Positions 3,172-6,878 of a stretch of DNA of 6,878 nt are shown in pieces; the first letter of the stretch is position 1, and each line of letters opens with the position of its first letter. The notes below the pieces were generated by a model. It did not search any database, was not told the origin of the DNA, and worked only from the letters and a program-made list of their open reading frames with translations. This DNA comes from Candidatus Aenigmatarchaeota archaeon (GTDB taxonomy: Archaea > Aenigmatarchaeota > Aenigmatarchaeia > GW2011-AR5): positions 1-6,878 of the forward strand of contig JACQIE010000092.1 in NCBI GenBank assembly GCA_016198645.1, in the 5' to 3' direction. The translations under genes and the position numbers were made by a program.

Positions 3172-5874
3172 ATGCAACTAAGAAAATTGGCAGCCGCAGG
3201 CGCAATATCTGCGCTTATGGCAGGAGCCACAATCGGTTTTGCAGCCGACCTATCCAGCTATCCGCAGCCTTTCGTATCCTCTACCGGCAGTGCTGACTTC
3301 CTCGTGGTTGTCGGTTCAACGGGAACGGATGCGCAAGGGCTCGCAAGCGACGTTGCTGCGGCAGTAGACGTAGCAGCTTCGCTCGGTAGCAGAGCAACCA
3401 AAGACACAACGGTAGGCGCAACAACTGGCGGTGTTTCTGTCAGCGGTGAAGGAAAAGAAGTAGCAACAGCTAACACGAAGATATATCTGGATGACACTCT
3501 CGGCAAGTCCGGAGTAAGAAACACAATGACAAAAGACGAACTGCCTGCCCTTTTGGCAGACGGCACAGTGGTAGACACAAATGGAACATCTTATAAATAC
3601 CAGCAATTCATCTACCTGACGCCGAGCGACACAGCTTCAACGAGCGCGTTCAGACTACAGTTCGCCAAGCCTGGTGCAGGCGGTTCTGAAGACCCAGAAT
3701 ATACAATAGGGTCTGACATAACCACTTCCCCAAGCAGCACGACCTATCTGTACAGAACGACTGTGAGCTTTGACAAATCTTTGCCTAAATCAACAGCAAT
3801 AGGCCAGAAGATAACGCTGTTCGGCAAGGAATACACGATACACAGCGACACAACGTTCACAGGAACGGCAAAGCTCGTTTTGGCAGGCGGCTCTGACAAG
3901 ACTGTCATGACTGGTGCAGAAACAAAGGACATAACGGTAGCCGGCAAGACCTATAAGGTAAACTTCGTGGGCGCAAGCAGCACGACCGTAGGCATCGTCA
4001 ACGTCAACGGCGAACAGAAAAGCATAACAAAAGGCACGTCCCAGAAATTCGGCGACCTGTCCATATACATGGACGACGTGTTCTATCTGTCCACGACTGA
4101 CCAGACACAGAACTCCGGAACGCTGCTCATAGGAGCTGACAAAATAGTACTGCAGAACAGCGCTAAAGTCAAAGTAGGCGACAACGAAGACTCTGTAGAC
4201 GGAACGTCTGTTTCTCTAACAACGTCCGGCGACCAGATATCCGCGTTTACGATATACACGTCCGCTAAAAGCACGTCCGCTGACTTCATAAAGAAGGGCG
4301 GAAAGCTCGCAGACCCGACGTGGAAGAGCTTTGACCTGTCGTTCAGCGGACTGTCAGTTGATAAAACCGACGCCGCGCGAGACGTTGTATCCCTCCAGAA
4401 CTCCGGTGACAACGACTTGCAAGTAACGTTCACGGACTATAGAGGAAGCACGAACACGTTTGTGTTTGCCCATAAGGCAACTTCCGCCGGTACGGTGTTC
4501 AGCTTGCAGGACGGGAGCGCAAAGACGATACATGTCGTAGAGAATGAAACCATATCGCAGGACCAGTATTTTGTATCGGACGCAGGACAGTTCGGCCACA
4601 TATATAAAGTGACGAGCGTAACTGCAGACGGAACAAGCTCTGCATCCATAGGATTGAGCGACGTCATGTCCGGCACAACGCTGACTGTAACACTGGGAAC
4701 GGACAACGCTGACACCAAAGTAATAGACGGGCAGTCTTATTACTTCCAGGCACAAAGCGCGACTACGTTCACGGTAACATGGGGCACAGGAGCTTCAACC
4801 AACAACACCGGTTCCTTTGTCACGGCATTCCCTGTGATAAAGACGCAGAGAGGCGGAAGGCTTGCGATAGTAGCACCTAACCAGACAGTGCAACTAAGAG
4901 AGGGCCAAAACTTGAGCTTGCCTACAGGTGCAGTGCAGTTCACGTCGTCCTCAAACTTCGGAATAGCAAGCCTCGCGGCTGTAAACAGGGAAGACGGAAC
5001 GACATCAGTTGGAAACATAACCAGCTTCAATGTATCTAGCGCAGAAGTGCGTAATGGTATATTAACACTGGGCAGAACTGCAACTGGTGCTGCGACGTAC
5101 TACCTTGCAGCAAGCGGCCATGTAGTGAACAGGTCCCTTACCTTGAACATAACTCTGGCGTCATCTACGGCCGGTGCGAACGTAACACAACCAGCCATTC
5201 TCCTTGTTGAGGAGAAGGACAACACAGGCGACGAGTACAGCGTCATCGTGCCTGTAACGACGGAAGCAAGCGGCTCTAACAACGTAGCTAAAGCCGACAC
5301 TCCGACGTTCACGGCAGACGAGGACAGCTCGTCTCTTGGAAGCAACTCTGACATAACGCACTACGTTGACCTCTGGGGTGCGTTCGCAGTGAGAAACACG
5401 AACGGACAGGACACCATAAAGGTGTACTATCCTGACGAGCAGGTATCTGCCGATGTGTTCGTGCTATCATCGGGCGCAATAACGTCAGCGTCAGGCAGTT
5501 CAGGCGGTGCTGTAGTGAAGGAGTCCGTGCCTATATCCACGGCTGTAGCACGTTTAGACAGTGAAGTAGACGCCACGTCCAGACAGACCAAGAACCTTAT
5601 CTTGGTAGGCGGACCGGTTGTCAACTCGCTTGTCGCAGAACTGGCAACAGCAGGCAAGACGTGGGACAGGGCAAAGTACCTCACCAACGGCGAGGGAACG
5701 TATGTCCTTGACTATGTAGACGGCGCATTTGCCTCGGGCAAAGCCGCTCTCGTAGTTGCTGGACACAGCGCAGCCGACACAAGAAGCGCCGCAGCCAAGC
5801 TTGTCAACCCAATAGCTTTAGTGGGAGCAAGAATGGCGTGGAAGAACAACGTCGTGCTGTCTGACACAGCGTAA
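3172..5874 (+). CDS. S-layer protein
   Basis: A 900-residue secreted protein that forms the outer protein lattice. Residues 1-24 are a Sec signal peptide, with likely cleavage after GFA. Residues about 30-130 match the N-terminal S-layer domain of archaea (ADFLVVVGSTGTDAQGLASDVAAAVDVAASLG). Residues 200-310 carry repeated beta elements (ITLFGKEYTI, ITVAGKTYKV) typical of the archaeal family, and DPTWKSFDLSFSGLS at 381-395 is also familiar from DPANN S-layers. The C-terminal domain (about 790-890) has NLILVGGPVVNSLVAELA and KAALVVAGHSAADTRSAAAKL, as in the S_layer_C family. There is no cysteine at all. Ten N-X-S/T sequons are present, eight of them between residues 544 and 670, so that region is probably the glycosylated outer face (inference). 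The start is fixed by AAAGGTGG nine bases upstream and by the signal peptide. The gene is monocistronic, with its own TATA box and a T-tract terminator. Confidence 0.93.
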   Translation: MQLRKLAAAGAISALMAGATIGFAADLSSYPQPFVSSTGSADFLVVVGSTGTDAQGLASDVAAAVDVAASLGSRATKDTTVGATTGGVSVSGEGKEVATANTKIYLDDTLGKSGVRNTMTKDELPALLADGTVVDTNGTSYKYQQFIYLTPSDTASTSAFRLQFAKPGAGGSEDPEYTIGSDITTSPSSTTYLYRTTVSFDKSLPKSTAIGQKITLFGKEYTIHSDTTFTGTAKLVLAGGSDKTVMTGAETKDITVAGKTYKVNFVGASSTTVGIVNVNGEQKSITKGTSQKFGDLSIYMDDVFYLSTTDQTQNSGTLLIGADKIVLQNSAKVKVGDNEDSVDGTSVSLTTSGDQISAFTIYTSAKSTSADFIKKGGKLADPTWKSFDLSFSGLSVDKTDAARDVVSLQNSGDNDLQVTFTDYRGSTNTFVFAHKATSAGTVFSLQDGSAKTIHVVENETISQDQYFVSDAGQFGHIYKVTSVTADGTSSASIGLSDVMSGTTLTVTLGTDNADTKVIDGQSYYFQAQSATTFTVTWGTGASTNNTGSFVTAFPVIKTQRGGRLAIVAPNQTVQLREGQNLSLPTGAVQFTSSSNFGIASLAAVNREDGTTSVGNITSFNVSSAEVRNGILTLGRTATGAATYYLAASGHVVNRSLTLNITLASSTAGANVTQPAILLVEEKDNTGDEYSVIVPVTTEASGSNNVAKADTPTFTADEDSSSLGSNSDITHYVDLWGAFAVRNTNGQDTIKVYYPDEQVSADVFVLSSGAITSASGSSGGAVVKESVPISTAVARLDSEVDATSRQTKNLILVGGPVVNSLVAELATAGKTWDRAKYLTNGEGTYVLDYVDGAFASGKAALVVAGHSAADTRSAAAKLVNPIALVGARMAWKNNVVLSDTA

Positions 5875-5890
5875 GCCTAAACTTATTTGA

Positions 5891-5912
5891 TTTTTTTCTT
5901 TTTTTTCTTTTC
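5891..5912 (+). terminator. T-tract terminator of the S-layer gene
   Basis: Starting 16 bases after the stop codon, the plus strand has T7, C, T8, C, T4, C. Archaeal RNA polymerase terminates at such oligo-T tracts on the non-template strand without needing a hairpin. It is the longest T-tract in the window and follows the gene expected to be most highly transcribed. Confidence 0.75.
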
Positions 5913-6294
5913 ATTTTGACCGGTTAGCTTGGCGAATAATTATGAATAATTGACGCGAAAGGCGTTGCAAACGAGAAGGAAATGACTCACCGCGCATTGT
6001 CGGATTTTTGCGGGAGCGGATTCGTTTTTACTACGAGGAATTCAAAGATTCCTCACTCCATAGAAAGTGTTGTACTTATTGTCGTTTGGTCATGGGATGC
6101 TAACCCGCACTTGTCTTTCGTCTGGCGGACGAATGATGACGCTATATTAAAAATTAAAGAGCTATAGTGTGCTGACGGCATAAATGACATGATTCAGGGT
6201 GAGAGTGACCGTTCCGTTCATACGGCGAATTTATCCGGCTTTTGGCGTTCCAAACGCCATATCCTGACGATTTTCTCTTTGAGCCGCAGAAATC
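5913..6294. other. Apparently non-coding region with hairpins
   Basis: I see no convincing gene here. The only sizeable ORF (5982-6167, 61 codons) has no usable Shine-Dalgarno spacing and no recognisable protein character. Structures seen: a tandem AT repeat GAATAATTAT/GAATAATT around 5934-5950; a stem ACGC-GAAAG-GCGT (5953-5965); GAGGAAT paired with ATTCCTC (6035-6041 with 6048-6054, six-base loop); and TGGCGTT paired with AACGCCA (6243-6249 with 6253-6259). Bases 5950-5979 share ordered blocks with the S-layer leader. A small RNA or remnant of a gene is possible, but nothing identifies it. Confidence 0.5.
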
Positions 6295-6302
6295 TTTATA
6301 TA
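6295..6302 (+). promoter_or_regulatory. TATA box of the repeat-protein gene
   Basis: TTTATATA, preceded by a BRE-like AGAAATC, is centred 27 bases before the GTG at 6326, so the mRNA is probably leaderless. A 10-bp perfect palindrome, ATGGCGCCAT (6302-6311), lies between TATA and the start codon, where a repressor could block initiation; its chance occurrence is not negligible. Confidence 0.65.
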
Positions 6303-6325
6303 TGGCGCCATGACAGGAATCTAAC

Positions 6326-6878
6326 GTGAATCCGAAGTTCGTGCTTTTCGTTTTGGCGTTACTAGTTGTCTCTGTTTCAAGCGCGGCGGTAACAGTAAAC
6401 TCGCCGGCGAATGCGACGAACACGACGGACAGCACGCCTGAAGTATACTTTACAATAACCAATGAAAGCGCCAGCTATAATTTCACGGTTTATGTTGACG
6501 GTATTGCAGCCATAACAACTAACACAACCAATACGACCGATAATAATACGCAAGTGGCTTTTAATTTCACATCTCTCATTAACGGAACGCACAGATTTTT
6601 CATTGAGGTCAGAAACAGCACTAACAACCTGTCTGGCACTAACTCGACTCTCGTAACGATAACGGTAGACAACGTGAATCCGGGCGTATCTATAACGTCA
6701 CCGGGTAATTCAACGAACACGACGGATAGCACGCCGGAAATATTCTTCAATATTACGGATAACGTTCATAATGCGACGAACATTACTTACAGGATATACA
6801 TGGACGGCGTCATGCAGACTGCGAACGATACAACCAATAACACGAATATCGCTTACAACTTTACGGCTTTGACGAACG
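6326..6878 (+). CDS. Secreted sequon-rich repeat protein, 3' end beyond window
   Basis: The frame from GTG at 6326 is open to the window edge (184 codons seen). Residues 1-20 (MNPKFVLFVLALLVVSVSSA) are a signal peptide. Two tandem domains follow, at residues 22-120 and 121 onward. Both begin V-x-[VI]-x-SP-x-N-[AS]-TNTTDSTPE and continue as beta strands (YNFTVYVDG / ITYRIYMDG), ending with VTITVDNVNP. That is the pattern of Ig-like surface repeats with Asn-Pro-rich linkers. I count 20 N-X-S/T sequons in 184 residues, so heavy N-glycosylation is likely. The start is chosen from the TATA spacing (leaderless), the signal peptide and the lack of any earlier in-frame start near the promoter. The full length, any membrane anchor and the partner are unseen. 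A role as a surface, adhesion or S-layer-associated protein is inference from position beside the S-layer gene. Confidence 0.8.
   Translation, partial: MNPKFVLFVLALLVVSVSSAAVTVNSPANATNTTDSTPEVYFTITNESASYNFTVYVDGIAAITTNTTNTTDNNTQVAFNFTSLINGTHRFFIEVRNSTNNLSGTNSTLVTITVDNVNPGVSITSPGNSTNTTDSTPEIFFNITDNVHNATNITYRIYMDGVMQTANDTTNNTNIAYNFTALTN
6389..6878 (+). repeat. Tandem 297-bp coding repeat (second copy partial)
   Basis: Copy 1 covers 6389-6685 and copy 2 starts at 6686 and runs off the window. The period is exactly 297 bases (99 codons), set by the shared string ACGAACACGACGGA at 6416 and 6713. DNA identity is high only around this NTTDST block and low elsewhere, so the copies are old or diverge under selection for sequons and beta strands. 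Confidence 0.7.

Noticed and set aside
4354..4755. 133-codon minus-strand ORF and other long antisense frames inside the S-layer gene
   Set aside because: They lie wholly within a confidently identified gene on the other strand, with no start signals or protein character; they are shadows of its codon use.
5982..6167. 61-codon plus-strand ORF beginning MTHRALSDF
   Set aside because: No usable Shine-Dalgarno spacing, no domain or helix pattern, composition unlike the neighbouring proteins. It is kept only as a possible remnant downstream of the leader-like motif.
6133..6175. Possible C/D box guide RNA (ATGATGA ... CTGA)
   Set aside because: C and D boxes are spaced plausibly, but no D' or C' boxes are clear and the flanks do not pair to close a kink-turn stem.

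Overview
The window looks like chromosomal DNA of an archaeon, probably of the DPANN group (a Micrarchaeota-like lineage is my best guess, unproven). The evidence is TATA boxes that are often preceded by purine/A-rich BRE-like bases, several of them placed 26-28 bases before a start codon (leaderless transcription); a long T-tract after the S-layer gene instead of a bacterial hairpin terminator; an archaeal-type S-layer protein; and Asn-X-Ser/Thr sequons in the secreted proteins. GC content is moderate (roughly mid-40s percent by eye).

Left third, minus strand: the Yip1-type five-helix membrane protein gene (759-1316) comes first, then a hicB-hicA type toxin-antitoxin pair (326-682 and 72-329, overlapping by ATGA), then the first 24 bases of a tRNA gene cut by the left edge. 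The hicBA pair and the tRNA each have a plausible TATA box of their own. The hicB start is odd: it depends on a TTG codon, while an ATG just upstream is in another frame by one base.

Middle, plus strand: a divergent gene (1368-1796) encodes a small soluble protein of unknown function and shares a 51-base intergenic region with the Yip1 gene. A TATA element sits in the centre of that region. After it comes a 225-base region (1797-2021) with a strong TATA box, three imperfect direct repeats and two mutually exclusive hairpins. It leads into a gene (2022-2951) for a secreted-domain / one-membrane-helix / cytoplasmic winged-helix protein, which is probably a membrane-anchored transcription regulator. 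A 15-base perfect palindrome just upstream of a TATA box precedes the S-layer protein gene (3172-5874, 900 aa, no cysteine), whose mRNA leader carries two hairpins.

Right end: a T-tract terminator, about 410 bases of apparently non-coding DNA with several hairpins, then a leaderless GTG-started gene (from 6326, running off the window). It encodes a secreted protein of about 99-residue repeats extremely rich in N-glycosylation sequons. Taken together, positions 2022-6878 look like a cell-surface locus: envelope sensor/regulator, S-layer subunit and a second glycosylated surface protein. That functional link is inference from proximity. I see no established defence system beyond hicBA. The least explained element is the repeat-and-hairpin leader at 1797-2021.
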